From contig NZ_FOKI01000007.1 of NCBI RefSeq assembly GCF_900111985.1, positions 62,001-126,000 on the forward strand: a stretch of 64,000 nt of DNA. Reading direction: 5' to 3'. The notes beneath the pieces were generated by a model. The model saw only the letters and a program-made list of their open reading frames with translations. It did not search any database and was not told where the DNA came from. This stretch comes from Clostridium frigidicarnis (GTDB lineage: Bacteria; Bacillota; Clostridia; Clostridiales; Clostridiaceae). The position numbers were made by a program, and so were the translations under genes. This document shows, piece by piece, positions 28,521-37,724 of this stretch (the first letter of the stretch is position 1; each line of letters starts with the position of its first letter).

Positions 28521-29303
28521 TTATCCTGCAAAATTGTTTAGTCCTAATGTTTTTTCTAATATATACATAATTCCCATAGTTAATATCATTAATATTACTG
28601 ACAATGCTGATACTGTTGGATCATAGTTATATTCAACGTAATTCATCATTGTTGTAGGTAATGTACTTACACCTGGACCAGTTAAAAATATAGATACTGG
28701 AACGTTATTAAATGAATTTATAAAAGCTAACATAAATGCTGCCATTACCCCTGATGTTATGTTTGGTAATACTACCTTAAAGAAAGTTTTTGACTTTTTG
28801 CACCCTAAACTTATAGCTGCTTCTTCTATTGAATAATCGAATCCCTCTAAGCTTGATCCTATAACTCTTATAATATAAGGAATAATTACTAGAGTATGTC
28901 CAATAAATAAACTAGCATATACTGAAAGTTTTAAGCTTACTAATAAAAATTGGAATAATGCAAATCCAACTACTATTCCTGGAACTATTAGTGGTGAAAA
29001 GAAGAAGCTTTTAATAATAGCTTTTCCTTTAAAGTTATATCTGCTTAAACCATAAGCTGCTGGCATACCTATAATTAAGGCAGCTACTGTAGCTACTCCT
29101 GATATGAAAAAGCTTGTACCCATACTTTTTATAAATGATTGTGATTTAAATACTGTAACAAACCACTGTAAGCTAAATCCCTTTGGAGGAAATGCTATAT
29201 AGTTTTCTGTTCCTATACTTGTCATAGCTATAATAACTAATGGTGCAAATAGGAATATATACACTAAAACAACGAAAGCTGTTAAAACTTTATTCTTCTT
29301 CAC
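28521..29303 (-). CDS. ABC importer permease, PotC type
   Basis: A 260-residue inner-membrane protein with about six helices and the EAA loop EEAAISLGCKKSKTFFKVVLP (about 160-180) that docks on the ATPase. Begins at GTG about nine bases after GAGAGGGG. It is one base from the end of the PotB-type gene. Confidence 0.9.
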   Translation of the reverse strand: MKKNKVLTAFVVLVYIFLFAPLVIIAMTSIGTENYIAFPPKGFSLQWFVTVFKSQSFIKSMGTSFFISGVATVAALIIGMPAAYGLSRYNFKGKAIIKSFFFSPLIVPGIVVGFALFQFLLVSLKLSVYASLFIGHTLVIIPYIIRVIGSSLEGFDYSIEEAAISLGCKKSKTFFKVVLPNITSGVMAAFMLAFINSFNNVPVSIFLTGPGVSTLPTTMMNYVEYNYDPTVSALSVILMILTMGIMYILEKTLGLNNFAG

Positions 29304-29304
29304 C

Positions 29305-30135
29305 TTATGAAACCCCTCTCTTATCTAATCTTGACGCTAGGAAGTTAATCCCCTTTATTACCATTAAAGTAACTACAATCATTATAGTTGCTACAACTGC
29401 AGCTCCTTGCCAATCTCCTAAAGTCATAGTCTTTTGATATATTAAAGTTGCTAAAACTGTATTTTTGTTTCCACCTAATAATTGTGGTGTTGTATATGCT
29501 GTTAATGAACCTGTAAATACTAAAACTATTCCAACAATTAGCCCTGGTAAGCTAAGTGGAAATGCAACCTTAAAGAAAGCATTTAATTTATTAGCTCCTA
29601 AGCTTTCTGCTGCTTCTAACAAGTCATTATCTATATTTTCCATAACTCCAACTAATGAAATAATCATTAGTGGCAAGAAAATATAAACAGTACCAACTAT
29701 AATAGCGCCCTCTGTGTATAGAAGGGATATGGGCTCTTGTATTAAATTGAATCTAATAAGTAAAGTATTTATTAGACCTGTCTTCCCTAAAATACTCATC
29801 CAAGCAAATGAACGTACAACTGAATTTGTTAGTATAGGAAATACTGTTAATACTATAAGTAATCCTCTTACTTTATTAGATACTCTTGATATATAGTAAG
29901 ATACTGGTACCCCTATAAACATACAAACTATAGATGATACTAAAGATATCTTAATAGTTCTCCAAAATATTGACATCATATAAGAATCTGTAAAGAACTC
30001 CTTATACGCACTAAACATACCATCATTAGTGTTTGTAAAAGTAGGAATTATTGTCTCCAATAATGGAACTATCATAAAATACGCTACCAATACTATACAA
30101 GGTATAAATAATAAATAATGACCTTTTCTCTTCAT
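29305..30135 (-). CDS. ABC importer permease, PotB type
   Basis: A 276-residue permease with about six helices and the EAA loop LLEAAESLGANKLNAFFKVAFP. It is the first gene of the six-gene operon PotB, PotC, PotA, PotD, Ade, amidohydrolase. The ATG follows GGAGGAAAGGC. The promoter is predicted at 30214-30242. Confidence 0.9.
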   Translation of the reverse strand: MKRKGHYLLFIPCIVLVAYFMIVPLLETIIPTFTNTNDGMFSAYKEFFTDSYMMSIFWRTIKISLVSSIVCMFIGVPVSYYISRVSNKVRGLLIVLTVFPILTNSVVRSFAWMSILGKTGLINTLLIRFNLIQEPISLLYTEGAIIVGTVYIFLPLMIISLVGVMENIDNDLLEAAESLGANKLNAFFKVAFPLSLPGLIVGIVLVFTGSLTAYTTPQLLGGNKNTVLATLIYQKTMTLGDWQGAAVVATIMIVVTLMVIKGINFLASRLDKRGVS

Positions 30136-30398
30136 GCCTTTCCTCCATCTCTAAGTAATATTCTTCAATCACTTTTCAACTTTTTTCAACTTATTTCTAC
30201 ATAATTTAATATTATTCTACTTGTATTTACGAACATTGTCAACCATGTTTATTTTATTTTTCGTGTTTTATTCGTTTAAATCCTTTGATTTTTATTTTTT
30301 ATAAATTTTTGTTCTTAAATATTAGTTGTTGTCAAAATAGTATGAATTTTACAAAAGTGTTTATTCCAAAATAATTTAAATATAAAAACATACAAAAA
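30136..30398. other. Intergenic leader/promoter region of the importer-ade operon
   Basis: AT-rich, no gene. It contains the promoter at 30214-30242. Several CGAA/TTCG motifs (near 30231, 30262 and 30271) overlap or lie just upstream of it. One, ATTTACGAACATT, differs at one position from the Gram-positive PurR box AWWWCCGAACWWT. I saw no purine-riboswitch core. Confidence 0.4.
30214..30242 (-). promoter_or_regulatory. Sigma-A promoter of the importer-ade operon
   Basis: On the minus strand TTGACA (30237-30242), 17-bp spacer, TAGAAT (30214-30219), about 80 bp before the PotB-type start. A perfect -35 box and optimal spacing. Confidence 0.7.
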
Positions 30399-30436
30399 GA
30401 CAATAGTTAACTTTATCTATATACTTAACTATTGTC
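30395..30436 (-). terminator. Rho-independent terminator of the dus gene
   Basis: A perfect 12-bp stem GACAATAGTTAA/TTAACTATTGTC (arms 30399-30410, 30425-30436). On the minus strand it is followed directly by TTTTTGT. It begins 17 bp after the dus stop. Confidence 0.85.
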
Positions 30437-30452
30437 CTAATACTTTTTTATT

Positions 30453-31412
30453 TTAATTATTAAATAATCCAGCCCCTTCTATTATTTCCTGCTCTGCTAA
30501 CAAACTTAAAACAGCTATATTATAATCACTTAACTTTTGTGCCTTTTTTATTTTTTTAGCATATTTTTTGTTATCTGAAAACATGTAAATCATATATCCC
30601 CATAGCTCTTTCATCTTAAATATTGCATTTTTATCTTCGTTAAATAATTCTATATATTTATTTAAAATTTCATTATGAAAATCTTTTAATACTTTTTTAT
30701 CTATGTTAGCATTGTTTTTTATCAAACCCATTAACCATGGATTGGCTAATATACCTCTTCCCAGCATTACTGTTTTTAATTCTGGAAAAGCTTTTATCAA
30801 TTCGTTATGATCATCAACATTAAAAATGTCACCATTATAACACACCGAATTACTACTTAAAGATAATGCATCTTTAAATACTTCTAAATTAGGTTTATTT
30901 CCATAAAAATCTTTTTGTGTTCTCGGATGGATAATTAATTCCTCTAAAGGATATTTATTGTAAATTTTTATTAGCTCATAAAATTCTTCTGGACTATCTT
31001 TTCCTATTCTGGTTTTTATAGAAATTTTCATATCATCTATTTTAAATATTTCATCTAAAAACCTGTCCAATTCTTCTCTTTTGGCTAAAAACCCTGATCC
31101 TTTATTTTTTGAAACAACCGTTCCAGCAGGACATCCTAAATTTAAATTAACCTCGTTATAACCTAATTGTTGTAATTTTCTAGAGGTAATAATAAAATCT
31201 TCTGAATCGTTAGTAAGTATTTGAGGAACTATATTCATCCCTTTATTATTTTCAGGCAAAACATCTCTTAATTCTTTAGTCTTAAGACTTCTACTTTTAT
31301 TGGCAATAATAAAAGGTGTAAAGTACTTATCAATATTATTAAAAAATTTTTCATAAGAATTTCTATATATGTATCCAGTAATTCCTTCCATTGGTGCTAA
31401 ATAATATCTCAT
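30453..31412 (-). CDS. tRNA-dihydrouridine synthase (Dus family)
   Basis: A 319-residue flavoenzyme that reduces uridine to dihydrouridine in tRNA. N-terminal FMN site LAPMEGITG, catalytic Cys in NLNLGCPAGTV (about 93), SIKTRIG lysine, IIHPRTQ histidine, CYNGDIF and GRGILANPW phosphate-binding loop. The length is normal. It is monocistronic with its own terminator. Its start is about 280 bp to the left of the first terminator/tail repeat, so it marks the chromosomal side of the defence cassettes. Confidence 0.94.
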   Translation of the reverse strand: MRYYLAPMEGITGYIYRNSYEKFFNNIDKYFTPFIIANKSRSLKTKELRDVLPENNKGMNIVPQILTNDSEDFIITSRKLQQLGYNEVNLNLGCPAGTVVSKNKGSGFLAKREELDRFLDEIFKIDDMKISIKTRIGKDSPEEFYELIKIYNKYPLEELIIHPRTQKDFYGNKPNLEVFKDALSLSSNSVCYNGDIFNVDDHNELIKAFPELKTVMLGRGILANPWLMGLIKNNANIDKKVLKDFHNEILNKYIELFNEDKNAIFKMKELWGYMIYMFSDNKKYAKKIKKAQKLSDYNIAVLSLLAEQEIIEGAGLFNN

Positions 31413-31653
31413 TTAATAACTCCTTTATAAACATTCTAAAAAACATTATATCAGCCTTCTTTTTTCTTATCTACTTCATATTAATTATATTTTCTTTTCA
31501 CTCACAACTTAACAATGAAAATATACTTTATCATATTTAATAATTAATATTAAAAAATGTCTCAGTTAATGTTTGATAAATATAAAACCCTTACCACTCT
31601 TAATGATAAATATATTGGAAATAATAAAACTTAAAGATAAATTTCTTAATAAA

Positions 31654-31724
31654 TGAAAAACCCACAACAAAACTGTCGTAGGTTTTAATGGTGGAGGCGA
31701 TCCTTGACCTTTGAAATCCACCAT
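31654..31724 (-). repeat. Terminator/tail repeat, copy at the left end of the DGQHR-Dam cassette (att-like)
   Basis: Hairpin (AAACCCACAAC/GTCGTAGGTTT, slightly decayed), then TGGTGGAGGCGAT at 31689-31701, identical to the reverse complement of the tmRNA 3' end, then CCTTGACCTTTGAAATCCACC. Read on the minus strand this gives tail, 13-bp core, terminator, located downstream of the DGQHR gene. The tail and core can also pair through GGTGGA/TCCACC. Confidence 0.8.
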
Positions 31725-31777
31725 AAGTATATATTTTTCATTTACTCTTTGTTATCTTATAAATAGTGCTACATAAA

Positions 31778-34066
31778 CTAATTATTTTTTTCAAGCCATT
31801 CAAAAATACGACTAATAATTTCAAATATTGGTTTAGGTACACTATATGATGCCTTCATAAGCTTACTACTTTCTTTACTTAAGGTTGCTATCCACTCTGT
31901 CTTTGCTTCTTTTCCACCTGATATTTTCTTTTCTTCTGGTCTAGTAACTATATTTTCAAATATTTCTTTCCAATTATGTGAATATATAACAATCTCTCTA
32001 CACTCTGCAAAAGTCACACATTCCCATTCAGTAACAGATTCTATATCCTCACCTTTAGAAATATTTTCATAATTTCGTTCATCTGATTCACTCTTTGCAC
32101 GTTTATATACTGACTTTGGAATTCCTTTTATAACCCAATTATCACCATAATATTCTGCTAATGCATTTGATAATTTTTCTTTTAAATTCATTTCAATTGA
32201 TGTTAAATATTCTCTTGATTCTGCATTATATTGCTTTGTTTCATTTTCAATATATGTTTGTAACCCTTCTGGGATAAAGTCTGTACATTTATCTGCTATA
32301 ACTTTCTGAAAAGCTCTCCAAAATTTATTATCTGCACCTCCACCCAAAAAGCCCTTTAAATCCTTTCTTTCTTCCTCTATAATCACATTAAAATAATTAG
32401 TCAAAGGTTCTAGATAGTATTCAACCTCGCTAATTATAAAATCAATACTATCTTTCTTTGCATTAATTTTATCTTGTGCAATTAAATGATTAACTATATC
32501 ATTTATAACCCTAATAATTCCTTGTATTCCTCTATTAATTGCTAAAATTCCTGTTTCCCCAAAATTCCATTCAGAAGTTGAATGAGTTTTTACGTATTTC
32601 AAGCAACCTTCTAAAAATGGATAAAACAAATCACAAGTATTTTGATTATCTCCTAAATCAAAACTTCCATCTACAAGAATTGTATTATTTTTTGTATATG
32701 TTGTAAAAAAATCACTCTTTTTTAAAGCAGCCTGTATTGCCTGTATCGTAATACACTTTGTTTGATTTTTTTCATCTTCACCAATAACAATTCTTCCTAG
32801 CAAAGGTGATGTAGGCTCTTCACCACACATCTGTGCAATTTTTGAACGAAGTGCTTCCCTTTGTTCATTGCAATTAGGTGAATCCCATAACATATCGCTA
32901 TTTAATGTTACTCTTAATGTTTTAGAAACTGCCTTCTGATTTTCATTAATATCCATAAACAGCTTTAACTGTTCTTTTCTTTCCAAATCAATAAAAGCAA
33001 CAACTGGTATTGTATTTTTACTAGCATACTCTGTATCCGAATAACCATATAAACGATGCTGACCATCAATGATATAAGCAGAATGATATCTCTTAGGTAA
33101 ATGTAAAATACCTAATTTCGATAATGATTCCTCCACTCTAGTTGATGAAATATCAAATTGTATCCCTTTTCCTCTTGTGTCAATACTTATTATAATAGAA
33201 TTTGGAAAGTATCCTCCTACATTGATAAATGCTTGTACCTCTTTAAGCCTTTTCTTCTTAATAACTCTTTGGTAAGTTGGCATCATATTTTTATTAGCTT
33301 CATTTCTATGCAATACATAACCTATCTTTAAAAGTTTTTCTGGTTCAATTGAAAAAGAATAATAATCATATCCCCCCATTGTTCCTTTAATAGCTGGTAT
33401 CTCTGCTTGCATATTTTTTATTTCAAGATTTGCTAACAAACTGCCCAACAATTGATATCGAGCACAAGTTCCCAAATGTTTCACTAATTCTGAGTAATAT
33501 TGAATAATTGAATCGCTAAAATATATTATTCCCCATTCTTCCATCTTTTGCAAATCTGCTTTGCTCATTATATAGTTCTGAGTCGCCCAAATAAATTTAA
33601 CCTTTCTTTTCGGGAAATGTTTTAATGCCTCTTTACGCAAGCCATCCATTTGCCCATGTAATGCTTCAATGTTCTTTTTAAACACACCATCTTTAAATTT
33701 TTCTGCTGACTTACATTCTACAATAAGTATTGTTTCATCATCAGCTGCAAATACATCAATTTGTTGGGTAAAATCAGGATTTTGAAAATCATATGTCATT
33801 TTAAAATTTCTATCAGTATTAAGATTAGTAAATCCCATTTGAGCAAAAAGCAACCATATTTTATCTTCAAATTGTTCATCATATGGCTTTTCTTTTCTAA
33901 CTTTAATAAATTTCGGATCAGCATAATCTTTTACATATTCCCATCCCTCTGACTCAAGTTCTTGCAAGGCTACTTTTCTTTGCTTATTTTCAATAAATCG
34001 ATTCTTTCTCAAATTTTTTGCCTTTACTAATTTTTCCCCTGTTACAATTTTATCCCAATTTGTCAT
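31778..34066 (-). CDS. Nuclease-DGQHR domain protein (putative defence effector)
   Basis: A 762-residue protein. The N-terminal third holds a PD-(D/E)xK nuclease core: an acidic helix, Asp in QIDVFAADDE and the E-x-K of IVECKS (about 100-117). From about 245 to 560 comes a DGQHR domain (YIIDGQHRLYGY, about 333, and later FMDINENQKAVS), related to the DndB/ParB-like family seen in DNA-modification systems. The C-terminal 200 residues are helical and unassigned. ATG at 34066 has GTGAGG eight bases upstream; TTG two codons earlier is less likely. It follows a Dam-type methylase gene by 38 bp. The pair looks like a modification-guided restriction system, flanked by tmRNA-end repeats. Not a family I can name with certainty. 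Confidence 0.85.
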   Translation of the reverse strand: MTNWDKIVTGEKLVKAKNLRKNRFIENKQRKVALQELESEGWEYVKDYADPKFIKVRKEKPYDEQFEDKIWLLFAQMGFTNLNTDRNFKMTYDFQNPDFTQQIDVFAADDETILIVECKSAEKFKDGVFKKNIEALHGQMDGLRKEALKHFPKRKVKFIWATQNYIMSKADLQKMEEWGIIYFSDSIIQYYSELVKHLGTCARYQLLGSLLANLEIKNMQAEIPAIKGTMGGYDYYSFSIEPEKLLKIGYVLHRNEANKNMMPTYQRVIKKKRLKEVQAFINVGGYFPNSIIISIDTRGKGIQFDISSTRVEESLSKLGILHLPKRYHSAYIIDGQHRLYGYSDTEYASKNTIPVVAFIDLERKEQLKLFMDINENQKAVSKTLRVTLNSDMLWDSPNCNEQREALRSKIAQMCGEEPTSPLLGRIVIGEDEKNQTKCITIQAIQAALKKSDFFTTYTKNNTILVDGSFDLGDNQNTCDLFYPFLEGCLKYVKTHSTSEWNFGETGILAINRGIQGIIRVINDIVNHLIAQDKINAKKDSIDFIISEVEYYLEPLTNYFNVIIEEERKDLKGFLGGGADNKFWRAFQKVIADKCTDFIPEGLQTYIENETKQYNAESREYLTSIEMNLKEKLSNALAEYYGDNWVIKGIPKSVYKRAKSESDERNYENISKGEDIESVTEWECVTFAECREIVIYSHNWKEIFENIVTRPEEKKISGGKEAKTEWIATLSKESSKLMKASYSVPKPIFEIISRIFEWLEKNN

Positions 34067-34104
34067 ATGCAAAACCTCACCAAAAATTTATTTGTTAATA
34101 ATAT

Positions 34105-34914
34105 TTAAACTATGTTAGCACTTACTATTAACTCTAAGTACTTTTTTCTTCCCTTTCTTGTTCCAGATATTGAGCAATATCTTTCTACTGTATCAAGCAT
34201 AAACCCATCAACATCTTTATATAAAGCTCTAACAGCTGGATGGTCAACATTTGTCATAATAATTTTTACGCCTCTATCTTTTGCTCTTACTAGTGCATTT
34301 GATAACCTTATTTGATCATTCCAGCTAAACATGTCTGCTGTATAACTGACAAATCGCTTATCTTCATCAATGACTGCATAAGGAGGGTCACAAAATATAA
34401 AATCATCCCTTTCTGCCATTTCAATCGTAATTTGAAAATCTTGACACACTAGTTCTGCATTTTTTAATATTGTAGCTTTATTTTCGAAATCTTCTGCATC
34501 AAACACAATATTTTTAGATGTACCTATTGGAACATTAAATCCACCCTTACTATTTACACGATATATTCCATTATAACAAGCTCTATTTAAATAAATCATT
34601 CTTGCAGCTGCAGTTACTCTTTTTCGTGTTTTTAGTTTTCTGACCTTATAATAATAATCTGTATTATGTTTTTTAGCATGATTTTTTAAGTTTGTACATA
34701 CTGCTTGGCATTCATCTCTAACTGCTATATATGTATTAATTAACTCTTCATTTGCATCACCTAGTAAAGCATCTCTAGGTTGCAAATAAAAAAATACCGC
34801 TCCGCCTCCCAAAAATGGTTCAATATATCTGTTATAATTTCCTGGAAATCTTTCACTTTCATTTTTTACAAACCAGTTTTTTCCTCCAGCCCATTTCAAA
34901 AAAGTATTATTCAT
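34105..34914 (-). CDS. DNA adenine methyltransferase, Dam (D12) family
   Basis: A 269-residue alpha-class N6-adenine methylase. It shows LKWAGGK near the N terminus, SAM loop PFLGGGAVFF (34-43), the catalytic DPPY (about 175) and a C-terminal GTRKGRKKYLE region typical of Dam/DpnM-like enzymes. Dam and DpnII-type enzymes recognise GATC, but the specificity here is not readable. It is the first gene of the cassette and probably protects host DNA from the nuclease-DGQHR partner encoded downstream. Confidence 0.93.
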   Translation of the reverse strand: MNNTFLKWAGGKNWFVKNESERFPGNYNRYIEPFLGGGAVFFYLQPRDALLGDANEELINTYIAVRDECQAVCTNLKNHAKKHNTDYYYKVRKLKTRKRVTAAARMIYLNRACYNGIYRVNSKGGFNVPIGTSKNIVFDAEDFENKATILKNAELVCQDFQITIEMAERDDFIFCDPPYAVIDEDKRFVSYTADMFSWNDQIRLSNALVRAKDRGVKIIMTNVDHPAVRALYKDVDGFMLDTVERYCSISGTRKGRKKYLELIVSANIV

Positions 34915-35454
34915 TAATCTTTCTCACTTCATAAATATTCATAATTGTATTAACAAATATTGTAACAACATTTGTTAGTATTTTTGATAAAATTTCATCT
35001 TTATATAGTAGTTTCACTTGTTCCTATAAATAATTCCATCTTTTATAATTATCAACAAAAACAATTTCTACTTTTAATTAGAAAGCAGAAGTTAATTCTA
35101 CCTTTCTGTATATATTTAGATTTTTTTCAACCTACGTTACATATCCAAATTCCCTTATATTATACCTCTTTTTGCCTATTTTGACAAATCATTATTGATA
35201 TGACTTGCTTTCATCATACATAAGACCATTTATAAATTTTCTACATTTTAAATATTTATTTTCACAATAAGAATACAGACGATATTTTTTATAGATAAAT
35301 TCTCCTTGTATCAGCTAGATAATATTCAATGTATTTTTTTCTGCATTTTATTTATAATCACATTTTTTAGCTAACCTTAATATAAAAACTATCACTCCCT
35401 TAATACTACTTATAACTTCAACTCCACTCCCCTTATTTTTAAGCAAATAAAAAT
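34915..35454. other. Long AT-rich intergenic region upstream of the Dam gene
   Basis: No gene supported. A 70-codon plus-strand open frame (34972-35184) has no ribosome binding site and low-complexity content. The Dam promoter is expected near 34930-34990; CAAATGTTGTTACAATATTTG-like repeated TTTGTTA motifs around 34946-34980 form a short dyad (AACAAATATTGTAACAACATTTGTT region) that could be an operator. Confidence 0.35.
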
Positions 35455-35480
35455 CCACATTGAATGTGACTTCAATGTGG
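35455..35480 (-). terminator. Terminator-like hairpin
   Basis: A perfect 10-bp stem CCACATTGAA/TTCAATGTGG with a six-base loop, followed on the minus strand by ATTTTTATTT. Located beyond the end of the Gabija-like cassette, it isolates that cassette from the Dam-DGQHR cassette. Confidence 0.7.
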
Positions 35481-35611
35481 TCTTTATAAACAACTACTTT
35501 TTCTTTTAAATTTTTCTTGAACAAATACTTGTAATATATAATTTATCATATTACTTATATATAATATTTAATTAAAATTAAGTTTACTTTGAACTAACCC
35601 TTAACAATAAA

Positions 35612-35706
35612 AAAACACATCTATCTATAAGTAGCTATTTAAGCCACTTACAAATAGTCGTGGATTTATTTGGTGGAGGCGATACGTGACCTTTTAAATC
35701 CACTTC
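35612..35706 (-). repeat. Terminator/tail repeat between the two defence cassettes (att-like)
   Basis: The 13-bp core TGGTGGAGGCGAT is at 35671-35683, preceded by GTCGTGGATTTATT and followed by ACGTGACCTTTTAAATCCAC. To the left, CTATTTGTAAGTGGC and GCTACTTATAGATAG can pair (minus strand), giving a second hairpin before a T-run. It sits downstream of the helicase stop at 35760. It would be attR of the Gabija-like unit and attL of the Dam-DGQHR unit. Confidence 0.8.
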
Positions 35707-35759
35707 ACATAACTATATAAGTAATTTAATTAATAGCGTACTACTAGATCATGAATTTA

Positions 35760-37724
35760 TTATTTATAAATTTCTCTATCAATTAATGTCTCAATTTTAT
35801 CATCGCATCCAATTACTTCATATCCAAAATCTTTAAATGACTTTATATTACCTTTTATAGTCTCATACTGTATTGCTATACAAGTTAATTTTTCAGCTCT
35901 ACTCATAGCAACATATGCATTCATTAAAGCTTCTTTATCATCCTCATTTACTTCAGTATTTTTGTCAATCATATAGTCTAAAATTCTGCTAATATCACTT
36001 CTATCTTCTCCATTACCATATACTAATTTACTTTCTAAATATAATGTTGCCTTATGTGTTTCTCCCTTAGTACTCATTATGGTATTCACATTATCAATAC
36101 TAATAATTCTATCTACTTCCCCTATCTCTTCATGTTCTACTGCTACTTCATCAGTATTACTTTTGAATTTACTTTTCAGTATGTCATTATCGTAATTAAT
36201 CTCATTAACTTTATTAAATAATTCTCGAGTTATCTCCAATATATCTTCTATTACCAAATTAGTATTAATACTAAAATTCTTAATCCACTCTAATACCTTA
36301 GAACGATATATTATAAATTCATTAGCATATTTGTCTTCCATAAACTTAGTAAATTCATCTTTATTAATCTTCTTCCGATTAATATCAACAGATAGTAAAA
36401 TTATAGAAATCAGATAATCATAAAAATCTTTCGCATTATTTATACTATTTAATTTATTAATAACTTTTTTATCTAAAGATATATGCTTATTTCCTTTTGC
36501 GTTATATCCTTTTACGTAAGATGCTATTGATTTATTTGGATTACTAACTGAAAGTGCTAATTTACCAATTACCTTTATTCTCTTACTTCCATCATCTTTA
36601 ATATCATAATAATTCAATATTTCTAAATATTTGGGCACAACACTCTCTATATTAGAATCATCAAATATTATTATATGAGGATTTAAAGTTTCAATTTCTT
36701 CATTACCTTCCATTTCTCCAATTTTTTCAACCCTCAAAGGCTTTAAAAATTTAACCACTCCATTACCATATCTTTTACTAGAATTAATTACTCTAGTATT
36801 ATCATTAAATATCCAAGTATTATTACTAGAATCAAAGTTACTTATACTTTGATTTTTATCTCCAAACCTTTGAATACAAACTATATCTTTATCAAAAATA
36901 TCCGCTATTATTTTCATTTGTATTTTACTTACATCTTGCATTTCATCTATAAAGACATATTTAAACCTATTGGAAAAATAGTTTTTTATATTTGGAAATT
37001 CTTTAGTATATAGCCCAGCTAAAAAATATGCATCTTCATATCTCAATATTCCTTTATTCAACGTCTTGTTTACCATAACATCTTTTAATTCTCTATAGTA
37101 AAACTTATCTGATAATGACCTACCATAATTATCTCTTATATCATTATTATCAAAATCAAGATGCTTATTAGATATAAATGTTATAAAATTTTTTTCATGC
37201 GACTCACCTGTATAGTTACCAAATCTATTTTCAATACAATATTGTATTAAGCTATCTATTCTAGGATGTTTTGTTTTTGATAACTTTCTTATCTTATCAA
37301 AATATATGTCATCGTCTATGCTCTTAACATTCTCCCCCTTTTTGTGTTTAAAATATGGTATAGTTAAGTATTTATCTACAAAATTTTGAATGGTTCCAAA
37401 GTAGTTTGGATACTTAAACAATATATCACTCTTATCACCTAATTTGCCCTTAATTTCCTCTATCGCTACATTAGTATGGGTTAATACACATATTCCTTGA
37501 CCATTATTTAATGGCATCTTTCTAGATAATATAATCAACTTAGCTAATAAGACTGTAGTCTTTCCGCTGCCCGGACATGCATTTACATCAAATGATTTAT
37601 TGAAATCTTCTATTATTGGAACTCTCTCCTTCTCATCAAAAACATTTGTTTTACCAAAAAGTATCTCCTCTGCATACCTAATGTCTGCTTCTGTTATTTC
37701 AATATTATCAACTATTCTACTCAT
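35760..37724 (-). CDS. gajB: UvrD/REP-type helicase, GajB-like (Gabija defence)
   Basis: A 654-residue superfamily 1 helicase-like protein: Walker A NACPGSGKTT (48-57), motif Ia THTNVA, Walker B VFIDEMQDVS, a motif near STKGETHKATLYLE (motif V) and AYVAMSRAEK (motif VI). Its ATG overlaps the TAA of the OLD-nuclease gene by one base (TAATG). OLD nuclease followed by a UvrD-like protein is the two-gene plan of Gabija, in which GajB senses DNA ends and activates the GajA nuclease (established for the family). It is longer than the founding GajB (about 490 residues), so a divergent subtype is likely. Confidence 0.82.
   Translation of the reverse strand: MSRIVDNIEITEADIRYAEEILFGKTNVFDEKERVPIIEDFNKSFDVNACPGSGKTTVLLAKLIILSRKMPLNNGQGICVLTHTNVAIEEIKGKLGDKSDILFKYPNYFGTIQNFVDKYLTIPYFKHKKGENVKSIDDDIYFDKIRKLSKTKHPRIDSLIQYCIENRFGNYTGESHEKNFITFISNKHLDFDNNDIRDNYGRSLSDKFYYRELKDVMVNKTLNKGILRYEDAYFLAGLYTKEFPNIKNYFSNRFKYVFIDEMQDVSKIQMKIIADIFDKDIVCIQRFGDKNQSISNFDSSNNTWIFNDNTRVINSSKRYGNGVVKFLKPLRVEKIGEMEGNEEIETLNPHIIIFDDSNIESVVPKYLEILNYYDIKDDGSKRIKVIGKLALSVSNPNKSIASYVKGYNAKGNKHISLDKKVINKLNSINNAKDFYDYLISIILLSVDINRKKINKDEFTKFMEDKYANEFIIYRSKVLEWIKNFSINTNLVIEDILEITRELFNKVNEINYDNDILKSKFKSNTDEVAVEHEEIGEVDRIISIDNVNTIMSTKGETHKATLYLESKLVYGNGEDRSDISRILDYMIDKNTEVNEDDKEALMNAYVAMSRAEKLTCIAIQYETIKGNIKSFKDFGYEVIGCDDKIETLIDREIYK

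Noticed and set aside
30136..30452. Purine riboswitch in front of the importer-ade operon
   Set aside because: The conserved core (TATA...TATGG, GTTTCTAC) was looked for and not found; a protein-type operator is the better guess.
34972..35184. 70-codon plus-strand open frame upstream of the Dam gene
   Set aside because: Low-complexity text rich in Phe, Leu and Ile, no ribosome binding site, antisense to the expected Dam leader.
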